This document shows positions 1 through 10,008 of a DNA stretch of 64,000 bases, in pieces. Every line of letters begins with the position of its first letter. Position 1 is the first letter of the stretch. Under the pieces are notes generated by a model. It searched no databases and was not told the origin of the DNA. It was given only the letters and a program-made list of their open reading frames with translations. The stretch comes from Acinetobacter venetianus RAG-1 = CIP 110063 (GTDB lineage: Bacteria; Pseudomonadota; Gammaproteobacteria; Pseudomonadales; Moraxellaceae). Location of the stretch: the NCBI RefSeq assembly GCF_000368585.1, contig NZ_KB849558.1, positions 442,625 through 506,624 on the forward strand, given 5' to 3'. A program made the translations under genes and the position numbers.

Positions 1-1068
1 GACAAGGGAGATAAAGGCGACACTGGAGCGACAGGTAAGAGTGCTTATGAAATTGCGGTTGATAATGGCTATACGGGCACAGAACAACAATGGATAGAGG
101 GACAGCAAGGTCAAGGTGGCTCGTCACCATTCTTAGATGCGAAAGCTAATGAATCTAGTACTGGTGCAAAAGCGACAGGTGCAGGTGCAACAGCATTGGG
201 CGATGGTGCTATAGCTGATGGCAATAATAATACGGTTGTTGGTTCAGGAGCATCTGCTACAGGAGAATCGAATACTGTAGTGGGTAAAGGTAACAAAGTT
301 GAAGGAAATCGCTCAGGGGCATTCGGCGATCCAAACGTAATTCAGGCAAACGACAGTTATGCTGTCGGCAATGACAATACCATCACAGGGGATAGAACTT
401 TTGTTGTTGGTAATAATGTAAATACTTCAGCTAAAAATGCTGTTGTGTTGGGTAATGATTCTGCCTCAGATCGAGATAACACTGTATCAGTTGGCGCTTC
501 AGGTCAAGAGCGTCAAATTATTCATGTCGCAGCGGGTGTTCAAGATACTGATGCAGTTAACCTCAAACAAATGAAAGATGCTGATGCAAAAGTTCTAAGT
601 GATGCTAAAACGTATGCTGATGTTGGTGATCAGGCAACTTTAAGTAGCGCTAAAGGTTATACAGATAGCCGTGAAACCGTCATGCGACAAGAGTACAAAA
701 CTGCTGATGCTAAAGTATTATCAGATGCGAAAGCTTACACTGATACAAAAGTGACTGATCTAGAAAATAGTTTTAGGGATGTATCAAATCGTGTAGATCA
801 AACCAATCAAACCGTTAGAAAGAATCGTGATATTGCTGCACAAGGTATTGCAGGTATTAGTGCGATGACAAATATTCCGATGCCTGCAGAAGCAGGAGCT
901 TCAACTGTTGGTGTAGGTATGGGTTATTACGATAGTCAGTCCGCGATCGCAGTGGGAGCAAGTCATTACTTTGATAATGGTGTCGCAATTAAAGGCGCAT
1001 TCTCAACTGGCTTTAATAATGGTAATACAACCGCTGTAGGTGCTGGTGTTTCCTATTCTTGGAAATAA
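1..1068 (+). CDS. Trimeric autotransporter adhesin, 3' part (YadA/Ata type)
   Basis: The frame is open from the first base to the TAA at 1066-1068, so the gene is cut by the left edge and 355 residues are visible. The first dozen residues are Gly-X-Y triplets of collagen type. A head region follows with NTVVG/GNGNK-like YadA repeats (about residues 70-165), then a neck (AAGVQDTDAVN, about 178-190), a coiled-coil stalk with repeated DAKVLSDAKAY units, and a C-terminal anchor of about 70 residues with alternating strands ending SYSWK. In this family three chains form one outer-membrane barrel that exports and displays the stalk for adhesion. The missing N-terminus should hold the signal peptide and more head. 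A hairpin terminator follows. The family call is firm; the ligand is unknown. Confidence 0.9.
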   Translation, partial: DKGDKGDTGATGKSAYEIAVDNGYTGTEQQWIEGQQGQGGSSPFLDAKANESSTGAKATGAGATALGDGAIADGNNNTVVGSGASATGESNTVVGKGNKVEGNRSGAFGDPNVIQANDSYAVGNDNTITGDRTFVVGNNVNTSAKNAVVLGNDSASDRDNTVSVGASGQERQIIHVAAGVQDTDAVNLKQMKDADAKVLSDAKTYADVGDQATLSSAKGYTDSRETVMRQEYKTADAKVLSDAKAYTDTKVTDLENSFRDVSNRVDQTNQTVRKNRDIAAQGIAGISAMTNIPMPAEAGASTVGVGMGYYDSQSAIAVGASHYFDNGVAIKGAFSTGFNNGNTTAVGAGVSYSWK

Positions 1069-1087
1069 CACATCATGTATGAATAAC

Positions 1088-1124
1088 AAGTAGGTAAGTA
1101 CTCGAAGGTACTTACCTACTTTTA
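1088..1124 (+). terminator. Rho-independent terminator of the adhesin gene
   Basis: A perfect 13-bp stem (1088-1100 with 1109-1121) and an 8-nt loop are followed by a short T-rich run, 20 nt after the adhesin stop codon. Confidence 0.8.
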
Positions 1125-1298
1125 TTTGATAGAGATGTAAATAAAAAATAGAGGATTTGTATCGACTTATTTTCATAGTTGTATATTCAAGGAACATTAA
1201 AGCAACGACTCTACAAAATAAGCGCTTGTCAGGCATGGCGTTTTGTTAAGCCTATGCCTATAATATGCCTACTTGAAAATCAGTAGACTGTGATTGGT

Positions 1299-2306
1299 AT
1301 GTTATATTCATTGGCTCGCCCTTTGTTGTTTACTTTAGCACCAGAGCGTGCACATGAACTCACACTTTCTATGCTTGATAAAGCGCATAAGTTGGGTTTT
1401 ATGCATCAAAAAGTTGCTGCAAAACCTGTAACTTGCATGGGTATCGAGTTTCCAAATCCTGTTGGTCTGGCCGCGGGTTTGGATAAAAATGGTGCGCATA
1501 TCGATGCTTTAGCAGCATTAGGTTTCGGTTTTATCGAAATTGGTACAATCACTCCGCGTCCTCAAGCCGGCAATCCTCAGCCACGTTTATTCCGTATTCC
1601 TGAAGCAAAAGCCATTATTAACCGTATGGGTTTTAATAATGATGGTGTTGATAAACTGATTGAAAATGTTAAATCATCAAAGTTTAAAGGGATTTTAGGA
1701 ATTAATATCGGAAAAAATGCGGATACTCCTGTCGAAGAAGCTGTTTCTGATTATTTGATTTGTTTAGAAAAAGTATATAATTACGCTTCATATATTACAG
1801 TCAATATTTCCTCTCCAAACACTAAAAATCTGCGTAGCTTACAAAGTGGTGATGCACTTACAGAGTTATTACAAACTTTGAAAGATCGACAGCTAGAACT
1901 TGCTGAACAATATAATCATTATGTTCCTTTAGTGCTCAAAGTTGCTCCTGATCTTACACCAGAAGATATTTCATTTATTTCAGCTCAACTCATTCAGTTC
2001 AAAATTGATGGTCTTATTGTGACGAATACGACGCTTGGTCGTGATGGTGTTGAAAACCTTCCAAATGGTAATGAGGCAGGCGGATTGTCTGGTGCACCAG
2101 TATTTGAAAAGAGTACTGAGTGTTTACGTCAATTTTCTAAAGTGCTGAACGGACAGATTCCACTCATTGGTGTTGGTGGTATTTTAAATGGTGAGCAAGC
2201 TGTAGCAAAACAGCAAGCAGGAGCGAGCTTGGTTCAAGTTTATAGTGGCCTTATTTATACAGGTCCAACGCTTATTAAAGATTGTGTTAACGCGATGACA
2301 GTGTGA
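1299..2306 (+). CDS. pyrD: Dihydroorotate dehydrogenase (quinone), class 2
   Basis: The membrane-associated FMN enzyme oxidises dihydroorotate to orotate with quinone as acceptor, step four of UMP synthesis. The product of 335 residues has the N-terminal hydrophobic helix of class 2 enzymes ([20 protein letters not shown]), the FMN barrel segment [14 protein letters not shown], the substrate motif [11 protein letters not shown], and the phosphate-binding end IGVGGI. The frame can also start at a GTG at 1290, but ATG 1299 gives the usual MLYSLARP start of the family, so it is preferred. One base separates its stop codon from cvpA, so the two are probably cotranscribed. Confidence 0.96.
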   Translation: MLYSLARPLLFTLAPERAHELTLSMLDKAHKLGFMHQKVAAKPVTCMGIEFPNPVGLAAGLDKNGAHIDALAALGFGFIEIGTITPRPQAGNPQPRLFRIPEAKAIINRMGFNNDGVDKLIENVKSSKFKGILGINIGKNADTPVEEAVSDYLICLEKVYNYASYITVNISSPNTKNLRSLQSGDALTELLQTLKDRQLELAEQYNHYVPLVLKVAPDLTPEDISFISAQLIQFKIDGLIVTNTTLGRDGVENLPNGNEAGGLSGAPVFEKSTECLRQFSKVLNGQIPLIGVGGILNGEQAVAKQQAGASLVQVYSGLIYTGPTLIKDCVNAMTV

Positions 2307-2307
2307 A

Positions 2308-2901
2308 ATGAACACGCTTGATATCATTATTCTGATCATTTTGCTCATTGGAGGGCTAAACGGTTTGCGTCAAGGATTTATTAAAGCCTTTGCGAACTTG
2401 GTCGGATGGATATTTGCATTGATCATTGGGGCAAAGTACGCAGTTATATTGGCACCTGCAATGAGCAGTCTCAGCCAAGACCCTGTTGTGCAAAAAATTG
2501 CAGCTTTTGCTTTTATTGTATTGATCATTGTTGTGTGTACATGGATTGTTAGCGCACTTTTAAATGGGCTCTTGAAAAGTTTAAAACTGGGCCCATTAAA
2601 TCGTTTAGCAGGTGGTGCTTTTGGCTCTCTAAAAGGACTATTGATTGTTCTGATCGCCATGCAAGGTGTAGGACCTTGGGTGGATAGTTCTCCCCACTGG
2701 AAACAGTCAAAATTAATTCAGATTTTATTACCTTATGCTCCTTTGGCGACTGAAATTTCCAAAGATGCTGCAAATCAAGCTTTAGATCAAATGAGGTCTG
2801 AAGGTGCGCTATTGCATCGCCCTTCAACTGAAATGGACGAGTCAGAACGTGCTGCTACGGATCAGCGCGCTGATCATTCGACGAAAAATCCTTTTTATTA
2901 A
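2308..2901 (+). CDS. cvpA: CvpA family inner-membrane protein
   Basis: The protein has 197 residues with about four hydrophobic segments in the first 150 and a polar C-terminal tail rich in Ser, Asp and Arg. The opening ([23 protein letters not shown]) and the [13 protein letters not shown] segment fit the CvpA family. CvpA was named for colicin V production in E. coli; later work links it to envelope stress, and its biochemical role is not settled. It lies directly after pyrD and 40 nt before purF, the same cvpA-purF pairing found in many gammaproteobacteria. Confidence 0.9.
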   Translation: MNTLDIIILIILLIGGLNGLRQGFIKAFANLVGWIFALIIGAKYAVILAPAMSSLSQDPVVQKIAAFAFIVLIIVVCTWIVSALLNGLLKSLKLGPLNRLAGGAFGSLKGLLIVLIAMQGVGPWVDSSPHWKQSKLIQILLPYAPLATEISKDAANQALDQMRSEGALLHRPSTEMDESERAATDQRADHSTKNPFY

Positions 2902-2941
2902 TTGGGGTCAAACCCCGTTCCTAGCTTGTCGCGAGGTTGCT

Positions 2942-4480
2942 ATGTGTGGAGTTGTTGGGATAGCCGGTAAATCGCCAGTGAACCAAATGTTATTTGATGC
3001 CTTGACGATGTTACAACATCGTGGACAAGATGCAGCAGGTATTGTTACTTGCCATCAAGGGCGTTTGTTCCTCCGCAAAGACAACGGTATGGTGCGCGAT
3101 GTATTCCATACTCGTCATATGCGTGCTTTGCTTGGTAACTATGGTATTGGACACGTACGTTATCCAACAGCGGGTTCTTCTAGCAGTGCAGAAGCGCAAC
3201 CATTTTATGTAAACTCACCTTACGGTATCACGCTTGCACATAATGGTAACTTAACCAACGCAGCTGAAATTCATGATGATCTGTTTAAAACAGATTTACG
3301 TCATATGAATACTGATTCTGACTCAGAAGTATTACTTAACGTATTTGCGCATGAGCTACAGAAAATTGGTACTTTAAATCCAACACCTGAAGATATTTTC
3401 CATACGGTTTCTCGCGTTCATGAGCGCTGCAAAGGTGCTTATGGTGTAGTTGCGATGATTACAGGGCATGGTTTGGTTGGCTTCCGTGATCCAAATGGTA
3501 TCCGTCCGTTGATCTACGGCTCAAGAGAAACTGATCAAGGTACAGAATATATTATTGCTTCAGAGTCAGTTGCAATTACTGCGCTTGGTTTCAAAATTGA
3601 ACGTGATATTGCACCAGGTGAAGCTATCTTTATCGACAGCGAAGGTCGATTATTCTCTAAGCAATGTGCAGTTAATCCTGAATACCGTCCATGTATTTTT
3701 GAATACGTTTATTTTGCTCGTCCAGACGCAACAATTGATGGTATTTCAGTTTATAAAGCTCGTTTGAAAATGGGCGAAAAGCTTGCGCATAAAATCCTAA
3801 AAGAATGGGGTGAGGAGCATGACATTGATGTTGTGATTCCAATCCCTGATACAAGCCGTACATCAGCTTTAGAGTTGGCAAATATTTTAGGCGTGAAGTT
3901 CCGTGAAGGTTTCATGAAAAACCGTTATATCGGTCGTACCTTTATTATGCCAGGTCAGCAACAACGTAAAAAATCAGTTCGTCAAAAACTGAATCCGGTA
4001 GAGCTTGAATTTAAAGACAAAAATGTTCTTTTAGTCGATGACTCAATTGTACGTGGTACAACGTGTAATGAAATCATTCAGATGGCGCGTGACTCTGGTG
4101 CGAAAAAAGTATTCTTTGCCTCAGCAGCACCGATGGTGAAGTATCCAAACGTGTATGGTATTGATATGCCAGCAAAATCTGAGCTTATTGCTTCTGATCG
4201 TACAGTTGAAGAAATTCGTGAAATTATCGGTGCAGATCGTTTAATTTTCCAAGAAATTGAAGATCTGAAAAATGCAGTGCGTACAAGCAAAGTTCCTGAT
4301 TTAAGAGAGTTTGACTGTTCTGTCTTTGATGGTGTTTATGTTGCTGGTGGCATTGATAACGACTATTTAATTAACCTTGAGTTAAAACGTAGCGATACAG
4401 CAAAGAAAAAAACTGATGGTTATATTGATGTAAATATTGATGCAGCTTCAGTTGATTTAACAGGTATTAAAGAAGAGTAA
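2942..4480 (+). CDS. purF: Amidophosphoribosyltransferase
   Basis: This enzyme makes phosphoribosylamine from PRPP and glutamine, the first committed step of purine synthesis. ATG 2942 gives [10 protein letters not shown], placing the catalytic Cys at position 2 where removal of Met exposes it. The frame is open further upstream, but an earlier start would bury that Cys, so it is rejected. The N-terminal Ntn glutaminase domain shows the [10 protein letters not shown] and HNGNLTN motifs. The phosphoribosyltransferase half carries the PRPP loop [13 protein letters not shown]. At 512 residues it is close to the E. coli protein (505). A strong hairpin terminator follows. Confidence 0.97.
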   Translation: MCGVVGIAGKSPVNQMLFDALTMLQHRGQDAAGIVTCHQGRLFLRKDNGMVRDVFHTRHMRALLGNYGIGHVRYPTAGSSSSAEAQPFYVNSPYGITLAHNGNLTNAAEIHDDLFKTDLRHMNTDSDSEVLLNVFAHELQKIGTLNPTPEDIFHTVSRVHERCKGAYGVVAMITGHGLVGFRDPNGIRPLIYGSRETDQGTEYIIASESVAITALGFKIERDIAPGEAIFIDSEGRLFSKQCAVNPEYRPCIFEYVYFARPDATIDGISVYKARLKMGEKLAHKILKEWGEEHDIDVVIPIPDTSRTSALELANILGVKFREGFMKNRYIGRTFIMPGQQQRKKSVRQKLNPVELEFKDKNVLLVDDSIVRGTTCNEIIQMARDSGAKKVFFASAAPMVKYPNVYGIDMPAKSELIASDRTVEEIREIIGADRLIFQEIEDLKNAVRTSKVPDLREFDCSVFDGVYVAGGIDNDYLINLELKRSDTAKKKTDGYIDVNIDAASVDLTGIKEE

Positions 4481-4496
4481 TCATTTTAATATCCAG

Positions 4497-4523
4497 AAAA
4501 GCGGGAATTTCCCGCTTTTTTAT
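4497..4523 (+). terminator. Rho-independent terminator after purF
   Basis: A 10-bp stem (4497-4506 with 4510-4519) with a three-base loop is followed by a T run, 16 nt past the purF stop. Confidence 0.85.
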
Positions 4524-4583
4524 TTTATGATACAGAAGGCGCTAATGCCTCGGATAGAAACAATGTAATAAGGAAAATTTACA

Positions 4584-6473
4584 TTGAAAGAAATGAGCCA
4601 TTATTTAATTGAAAATAAGAATATTGCGTGGTCAGTTAGTTTCTGTATTCTCGCAATGTTATTAACCGTCTTTATTCTCAATTTAATTTTGGGTTTGGTG
4701 GTGCATTTCTTTGATTACACCCAGCTGATTTGGTGGCATGTTCTCAGTCCGTATTTCATCTTTCTGCTTTTCTTTGTCTTAGTTTGGTCTGTTTGTGCTG
4801 AGCTTTATGTGTTGCGTGAAGGTGGACATTCGCTTGCCAAGCAATTAAAAGCTCGTCGTCTTGTTTTTGATGAAAGTACCCCTGAAGAAAGCACCGCACT
4901 TAAAGTAGTAGAGCAAGTCGCGCGTAGTTTTGCAATTGATACACCAGCAGTGTATGTATTGCCCGATGAAGTCGGTGTTAATGCCTTAACAGCAGGATTT
5001 AAATCACAGGATATTGTGATTATTCTAACTTGGGGTGCTTTGCAGAACTTAGATGAACTTGAGCTGTATGGCTTACTTAGTTATGAGTTCAATCAAATTC
5101 TATCTGGTGAAGCTGTTGAAAACACCAAGCTTAAAATTTTATACAGCGGACTAACAACGTTCAGTCAATGGGGAAGTAAATTAGCTCAGGCAGGCTATAA
5201 CCCTTATGCAACTTCCTATCGAAATAAGTTTGAAACGATTTTCGTGGCAATCGGTGGCGTGATTTGGCTGATTGGTAGTTTGGGTATTTTAATTACTCGT
5301 TTAATCAAATATTTGACTTTGAGTGGTCGAACTTTCCGTAATGATTTGAAAACCATGCGGTTGATGAATAACAATGCCAATATCCAAACGTTATTAAGAA
5401 TTTATGTGCATCATACTGGTTCGCAGATTCATAGTGCTTATTCTGAATCAATCTCGCATATGTGCTTTGCCAATTCATTGAGTCCGCAAAGCTGGATGAA
5501 TATTCATCCAAGTATTAAAGATCGTATCTACGAACTGAATCCAACACTGTTGCAAGATTTACAGCTAGAAAATCTGCGCAAACTTCGAAATCGACCATTA
5601 TTCAGTTTGTTTCGATCATTAGAAGAAGAAATTACCGATATTACGACACCTTGGAGTTCACCGCAGCCTTTACCTTTATTGCGTTTGTCTCCAATTAGTT
5701 TTGCGTTGAATGATGCCATTAAGCCTTTGAATCCTGAGATGCGTAAAAATAAAAAGCGTCCAGAGTTAATCCAACGTGCTATGCAGACCGCAACGGGTTC
5801 TAGAGAAGTGATGGTGGCGATCTTGATGATTCGTCAATATCGAGAGTTTATTCCTCAAGATGCACCTGTGAGCCATGCGATTGTAGATGCTTTGTTGAAT
5901 CTTGATGGCCGTATTCATGTGCAAATTTTCCATGATGCTTGTAAAAATATTGGTCATATGCCAACCAGTATTGCCCGTCAATTTTTAACTAAGCTTGCTT
6001 GTATCATTCAGGAAGATGGCGAAGTTGGTTTACTTGATGCTTTGCTACTTGAACGAGTCAAACATGAGTTAAATTTGATGCCTGCACATTTACCAACAGC
6101 TATTGAAGATGTTAAATCGCAGATTGTTCATTTGGTTGATGCATTATTGCATGTTCAACAAATCAATAGTCCGAATCAGTTAGAAGTGCGTGAACGTATT
6201 TTAAGAAAGATTTTAACTGCTGTTGAAATGCAAACTTTTGCTGATATTTCAGATGAACCTTTAGATTTAGCTGAAATCCTAAATGATGTCTCAGGCCTGT
6301 TATTACGTGATCGTCTAAATATCTTGGCGATTGCTGAACGCTGCTTGTGGAGTGATCGGATTATTACTCAGGACGAGCTAGATGTTTTGGAATTGCTGTA
6401 TTGGCGTTTAGGATTTGATACCAAAGATGTTGTTGAACAAATGCAAAAGAAAAACAGCTTGATGATTATCTAG
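4584..6473 (+). CDS. Membrane protein related to M48 peptidases, catalytic motif degenerate
   Basis: The product of about 629 residues has two N-terminal membrane segments, a third hydrophobic segment near residues 210-235, and a long C-terminal region with a TerB-like end (EILNDVSGLLLRDRLNILAIAERCLWSD). After the second membrane segment, the order ALKVVEQVARSFAIDTPAVYVLPDEVGVNALTAGF followed by LDELELYGLLSYEFNQILSGE matches the N-terminal layout of M48 zinc peptidases. There the core HExxH reads YEFNQ, so both His zinc ligands are missing and proteolysis is unlikely. The TTG start is chosen because AAGGAAA (4570-4576) sits 7 nt upstream; ATG 4593 is the alternative. The gene stands alone between purF and uppP. 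Confidence 0.72.
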   Translation: MKEMSHYLIENKNIAWSVSFCILAMLLTVFILNLILGLVVHFFDYTQLIWWHVLSPYFIFLLFFVLVWSVCAELYVLREGGHSLAKQLKARRLVFDESTPEESTALKVVEQVARSFAIDTPAVYVLPDEVGVNALTAGFKSQDIVIILTWGALQNLDELELYGLLSYEFNQILSGEAVENTKLKILYSGLTTFSQWGSKLAQAGYNPYATSYRNKFETIFVAIGGVIWLIGSLGILITRLIKYLTLSGRTFRNDLKTMRLMNNNANIQTLLRIYVHHTGSQIHSAYSESISHMCFANSLSPQSWMNIHPSIKDRIYELNPTLLQDLQLENLRKLRNRPLFSLFRSLEEEITDITTPWSSPQPLPLLRLSPISFALNDAIKPLNPEMRKNKKRPELIQRAMQTATGSREVMVAILMIRQYREFIPQDAPVSHAIVDALLNLDGRIHVQIFHDACKNIGHMPTSIARQFLTKLACIIQEDGEVGLLDALLLERVKHELNLMPAHLPTAIEDVKSQIVHLVDALLHVQQINSPNQLEVRERILRKILTAVEMQTFADISDEPLDLAEILNDVSGLLLRDRLNILAIAERCLWSDRIITQDELDVLELLYWRLGFDTKDVVEQMQKKNSLMII

Positions 6474-6601
6474 AATCTACTGATAAATTTTTGCTTATTG
6501 TGCTGTCAAAATTATTACGTGACAGTCACATAAAATATTCTTATTTACATGTAAGCTTGCCATTTATTTTTATTTTTGTATTTACGCTTTTTGAGTAAGT
6601 T

Positions 6602-7402
6602 ATGGAACATATTGAAATTTTAAAAGCCTTATTTTTAGGTTTTATCGAGGGTCTTACCGAATTCTTACCCATTTCAAGTACAGGGCATTTGATCTTATTT
6701 GGTCATATGATTGACTTCCATTCTGATGATGGTCGTGTATTTGAAGTTGTTATTCAGCTGGGTGCAATTTTGGCGGTATGTTGGTTATACCGCCAAAAGA
6801 TTGTGGACTTGATTAAAGGTTTCTTTAGTGGAGATACTGAGGCAAGACACTTTACCTTTAGTGTTTTATTGGCTTTTATCCCTGCTGTCGTGATTGGTAT
6901 TTTCGCTGTTGATTTCATCAAAAGTGTATTGTTTAGCCCACTTGTTGTGGCAATTGCTTTGATTGTCGGTGGTTTAATTATTTTCTGGGTTGAGTCGATT
7001 AAGTTTGATCATAAAACCACTGAAGCAACAAAAATTACCTATAAACAAGCATTTTTAGTGGGTTGTGCGCAGTGTGTTGCAATGATTCCTGGAACATCTC
7101 GCTCAGGTGCAACGATTGTCGGTGGAATGTTCTCTGGCCTATCTCGTAAAGCAGCAACCGAGTTTTCTTTCTTCTTGGCAATGCCAACCATGTTAGGTGC
7201 AGCTGTATTTGATTTAGCACGTAATGCGGATGTCCTGACGCAAGAAAACATGCTGAATATCGGTGTTGGTTTTGTGGCGGCATTTATTGCAGCGCTACTT
7301 GTAGTGAGTGCATTAGTAAAGTTTGTTGAACGTCATACTTTGCGTGTGTTTGCTTGGTATCGTATTGTGCTTGGTATCATTTTATTGTTCATTTTCCTAT
7401 AA
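6602..7402 (+). CDS. uppP: Undecaprenyl-diphosphatase
   Basis: This integral membrane phosphatase (also called BacA) recycles undecaprenyl pyrophosphate to the monophosphate carrier used for peptidoglycan and surface glycans. The 266 residues include both signature motifs: [15 protein letters not shown] at about residues 17-31, with the catalytic Glu and Ser-rich loop, and PGTSRSGAT at about 163-171. Around eight hydrophobic segments can be seen. It is a single-gene unit closed by a hairpin terminator. Confidence 0.96.
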   Translation: MEHIEILKALFLGFIEGLTEFLPISSTGHLILFGHMIDFHSDDGRVFEVVIQLGAILAVCWLYRQKIVDLIKGFFSGDTEARHFTFSVLLAFIPAVVIGIFAVDFIKSVLFSPLVVAIALIVGGLIIFWVESIKFDHKTTEATKITYKQAFLVGCAQCVAMIPGTSRSGATIVGGMFSGLSRKAATEFSFFLAMPTMLGAAVFDLARNADVLTQENMLNIGVGFVAAFIAALLVVSALVKFVERHTLRVFAWYRIVLGIILLFIFL

Positions 7403-7418
7403 ATAATTAAAAAATAAG

Positions 7419-7449
7419 CCTCTTTTAGAAAGATGACTAAAAGAGGCAA
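7419..7449 (+). terminator. Hairpin terminator after uppP
   Basis: GCCTCTTTTA (7419-7428) pairs with TAAAAGAGGC (7439-7448), 16 nt after the uppP stop. No long T run follows, so it is somewhat weaker than the purF terminator. Confidence 0.65.
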
Positions 7450-7514
7450 ATTCTAAGTTAAACTGTTTCACCTTAATTTCGCTCTTTTTATTTTTAAACT
7501 GGTTCAATAGCAAC

Positions 7515-8312
7515 ATGACAATAGCAAAAATGAATGCCCGGGATTTGATCATTGATTTACTTCTAGGGTTACAAGGTCGTGAGATCTCGATTAAACAAAT
7601 TATTATTGCAGGGAAACTTTTTGAGATTAGTGAAAATAGCATACGGGTCGCGGTAACTAGATTATCTGGTGACGGTGTCATTGAGGCGATTGAACGAGGG
7701 GTTTATCAATTTACACTGCAATCACATGAATGGGCAGATGTGATGCTCAACCGTAAGAACGGAATTAAACAAACCAAAAAATGGAATCAGCAATATTTAG
7801 CTGTGTTTACAGGTGAGTTGGGTCGTGTCGATCGTACCGCTTTAAATCGTCGAGAACGAGCGTTAAAACATTTTGGTTTTAAAGAATTAGAGCAAGGGAT
7901 TTATATTCGTCCAGATAATTTGGCAATTTCATTTGATCATCTTTTTACTGAATTAAAAGCTTCAGGCTTAGAGAGTAGTGCCAAGATTTGTCAGATTTCT
8001 CATTTTGATCAAGACACAGTAGAAAAGATCTATCAGTTATGGCCAATAGAGCATCTCAATCAGCACTATAAAAAATACAGTCAAATGATTCAGGAGTGGT
8101 TGCTGACGGTAAGTCAATTAAGCTTGGAAGCAGCAGCTAGAGAATCGTTATTACTCGGTCGCCAAACGATTTCACTATTAATGAACGATCCGTTATTGCC
8201 CAAAGATTTTGTTGATGTGCAACTAAGAGATCAATTTGCGACAAGCGTTCAACAGCTAGATCGAACAGGTTTGGAATTGTGGCAGAAGTTTTATGAACTC
8301 AGTTTAGAGTAA
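7515..8312 (+). CDS. PaaX family transcriptional regulator
   Basis: The 265 residues fit the PaaX family: an N-terminal winged-helix region (ARDLIIDLLLGLQGREISIKQIIIAGKLFEISENSIRVAVTRL, about residues 8-50) and a C-terminal PaaX-like domain. PaaX itself represses phenylacetate degradation and is relieved by phenylacetyl-CoA. No paa catabolic genes are in this window, so that ligand should not be assumed. The gene lies 120 nt upstream of a fatty acid desaturase in the same direction, which suggests local control of lipid genes. The ATG at 7515 has only a weak ribosome site. Confidence 0.75.
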   Translation: MTIAKMNARDLIIDLLLGLQGREISIKQIIIAGKLFEISENSIRVAVTRLSGDGVIEAIERGVYQFTLQSHEWADVMLNRKNGIKQTKKWNQQYLAVFTGELGRVDRTALNRRERALKHFGFKELEQGIYIRPDNLAISFDHLFTELKASGLESSAKICQISHFDQDTVEKIYQLWPIEHLNQHYKKYSQMIQEWLLTVSQLSLEAAARESLLLGRQTISLLMNDPLLPKDFVDVQLRDQFATSVQQLDRTGLELWQKFYELSLE

Positions 8313-8432
8313 AGATTGATTACAAATATTACTAAAAAATAAATTTTAATAGATTGACAGAAATATTACTTAATTTAAAATAAAATTAAGATTTATGTAT
8401 TTATAAAATTAGAACAATTGTAGGTAAGGGAT

Positions 8433-9416
8433 ATGAATACGCGTATAGCAATCAGTGATTTATTCACGAGAGATGAAATAACGGAATTAACAACTAAATC
8501 AGATTTGCATGGTGGCTGGGCTGTTTTTTCTACTTGGGCAGTCATTGGCGGTACTTTTGCTACCGTGGCCGGATTTTGGGAATATTTACCGAATTGGGGA
8601 AAATTATTACTCTGTATTGCTGCGCTAATTATTCTGGCAGGTCGTCAGTTAGCTTTGGCAATCATCATGCACGATGCTTCTCATCAAAGTTTATTCAAAA
8701 CGAAATGGTTAAATGACACTTTAACGGACTGGTTGTGTGCTCGTCCAATCTGGAATGATTTGCATAAGTATCGTGCCCATCATCTGCGTCATCATAGTAA
8801 GACTTCTACAATGGATGATCCTGATTTATCGCTTGTAACAGGATTTCCGACGACGAAGAAATCGTTAATGCGTAAATTTATACGTGATTTATCTGGCGTG
8901 ACTGGATTTAAGTTTGCAGTTGGTCGGGTATTGATGGACGTTGAGAAAATGGAGTGGACGGTGTCGAATGACCGTCGTTGGATTTATCAAGAAGGTCGTC
9001 GTTGGTTTGATTATCCCAAAACATTCTTAAAAAATAGTGGTGGTGCGATTGTAACCAATGCAGCTTTATTTTCAGCTTTATGGGCATCAGGGCATCCTAA
9101 ACTGTATGCACTTTGGGTGCTGGCTTATTTGACACCATTTCCATTGTTTTTGCGAGTTCGTTCGATGGCTGAACATGCTGGTATGGAGACCAGTCATAGC
9201 GCATTAACCAACACACGAACCACAAAGGCAGGCTATATTGCTCGGGCTTTAGTTGCACCAATTCATGTGAATTTCCATAAAGAGCATCATTTGATGGCTA
9301 CTGTTCCATATTTCAAATTGCCAAAGATGCATCAAATGTTACGCGATAAAGGCCATGTCGATGAAGCGCCGACATATTGGCAAGTTTTAAATGAGCTTTC
9401 TAATCAAGCCGAATAA
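8433..9416 (+). CDS. Membrane fatty acid desaturase
   Basis: A 327-residue membrane-bound di-iron desaturase. The three histidine boxes are present: HDASH at about residue 80, HHLRHH at about 115, and HKEHH at about 282, with hydrophobic segments between them. Enzymes of this superfamily introduce double bonds or hydroxyl groups in acyl chains; the exact position and substrate cannot be read here. The start has a TAAGGG site 2 nt upstream. It is followed 53 nt later by a hotdog thioesterase in the same direction, so they probably form a lipid-remodelling pair under the PaaX-like regulator. Confidence 0.88.
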   Translation: MNTRIAISDLFTRDEITELTTKSDLHGGWAVFSTWAVIGGTFATVAGFWEYLPNWGKLLLCIAALIILAGRQLALAIIMHDASHQSLFKTKWLNDTLTDWLCARPIWNDLHKYRAHHLRHHSKTSTMDDPDLSLVTGFPTTKKSLMRKFIRDLSGVTGFKFAVGRVLMDVEKMEWTVSNDRRWIYQEGRRWFDYPKTFLKNSGGAIVTNAALFSALWASGHPKLYALWVLAYLTPFPLFLRVRSMAEHAGMETSHSALTNTRTTKAGYIARALVAPIHVNFHKEHHLMATVPYFKLPKMHQMLRDKGHVDEAPTYWQVLNELSNQAE

Positions 9417-9469
9417 AATTTGAAACGGATATCTTAAAAAAACATCACATTGAAAAATTTGGAAAGCAG

Positions 9470-9886
9470 ATGAAGATTGGAAAACATGAAATTATTGATT
9501 TTTTGGCTCAAGAGTTTCCACAAGCACTTAAAAAAACCAGCATTGAAGAAATCACCGATAAAGGCGCTCAGTTATTGTATCAAATTGATGCTGATGACTT
9601 GCGTCCTGGACAAACGGTTTCTGGTCCAACACTGATGTTGGTGGCTGATTTCTCGCTCTATGTGGCAATCATGGGTCATATTGGTTTGGTGACGATGGCC
9701 GTTACAACCAACATGACCATTAACTTCTTTCGAAAACCGAATGGGAATCAAAATATTCGGGCAGTGTGTAAACTGATTAAAGTAGGTAAAACATTAGTTA
9801 CAGGTGAGGTTTGGCTCTATTCTTTAGATGATGATGAGCCTGTCGCTCATGTGATTGGAACCTATGCGATTCCACAAAAATCATAA
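9470..9886 (+). CDS. PaaI family thioesterase (hotdog fold)
   Basis: A 138-residue single-domain hotdog protein. The segment RPGQTVSGPTLMLVADFSLYVAIMGHIG, followed by TTNMTINFFRKP, is the family pattern of central helix and second strand. Members hydrolyse acyl-CoA or acyl-ACP thioesters; the substrate here is unknown. A GGAAAG ribosome site lies just before ATG 9470. The close spacing to the desaturase suggests cotranscription. Confidence 0.8.
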   Translation: MKIGKHEIIDFLAQEFPQALKKTSIEEITDKGAQLLYQIDADDLRPGQTVSGPTLMLVADFSLYVAIMGHIGLVTMAVTTNMTINFFRKPNGNQNIRAVCKLIKVGKTLVTGEVWLYSLDDDEPVAHVIGTYAIPQKS

Positions 9887-10008
9887 AATCTTTAAAAATA
9901 ACAATCAGCAATCGTGCAAAACATAACAACAATTCAGTATGCGAAATAGTAAGAACATGCTAAAAATAGAATGTTCAAATTTATTTGTTCTTATTATTTT
10001 CTATTTCT

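Noticed and set aside
1290-1298. GTG start for pyrD three codons upstream
   Set aside because: The family starts at MLYSLARP, which is ATG 1299; the extra codons add nothing conserved.
2804-2941. Extended N-terminus of PurF
   Set aside because: The catalytic Cys must follow the initiator Met, so translation has to start at 2942; the upstream open frame overlaps cvpA.
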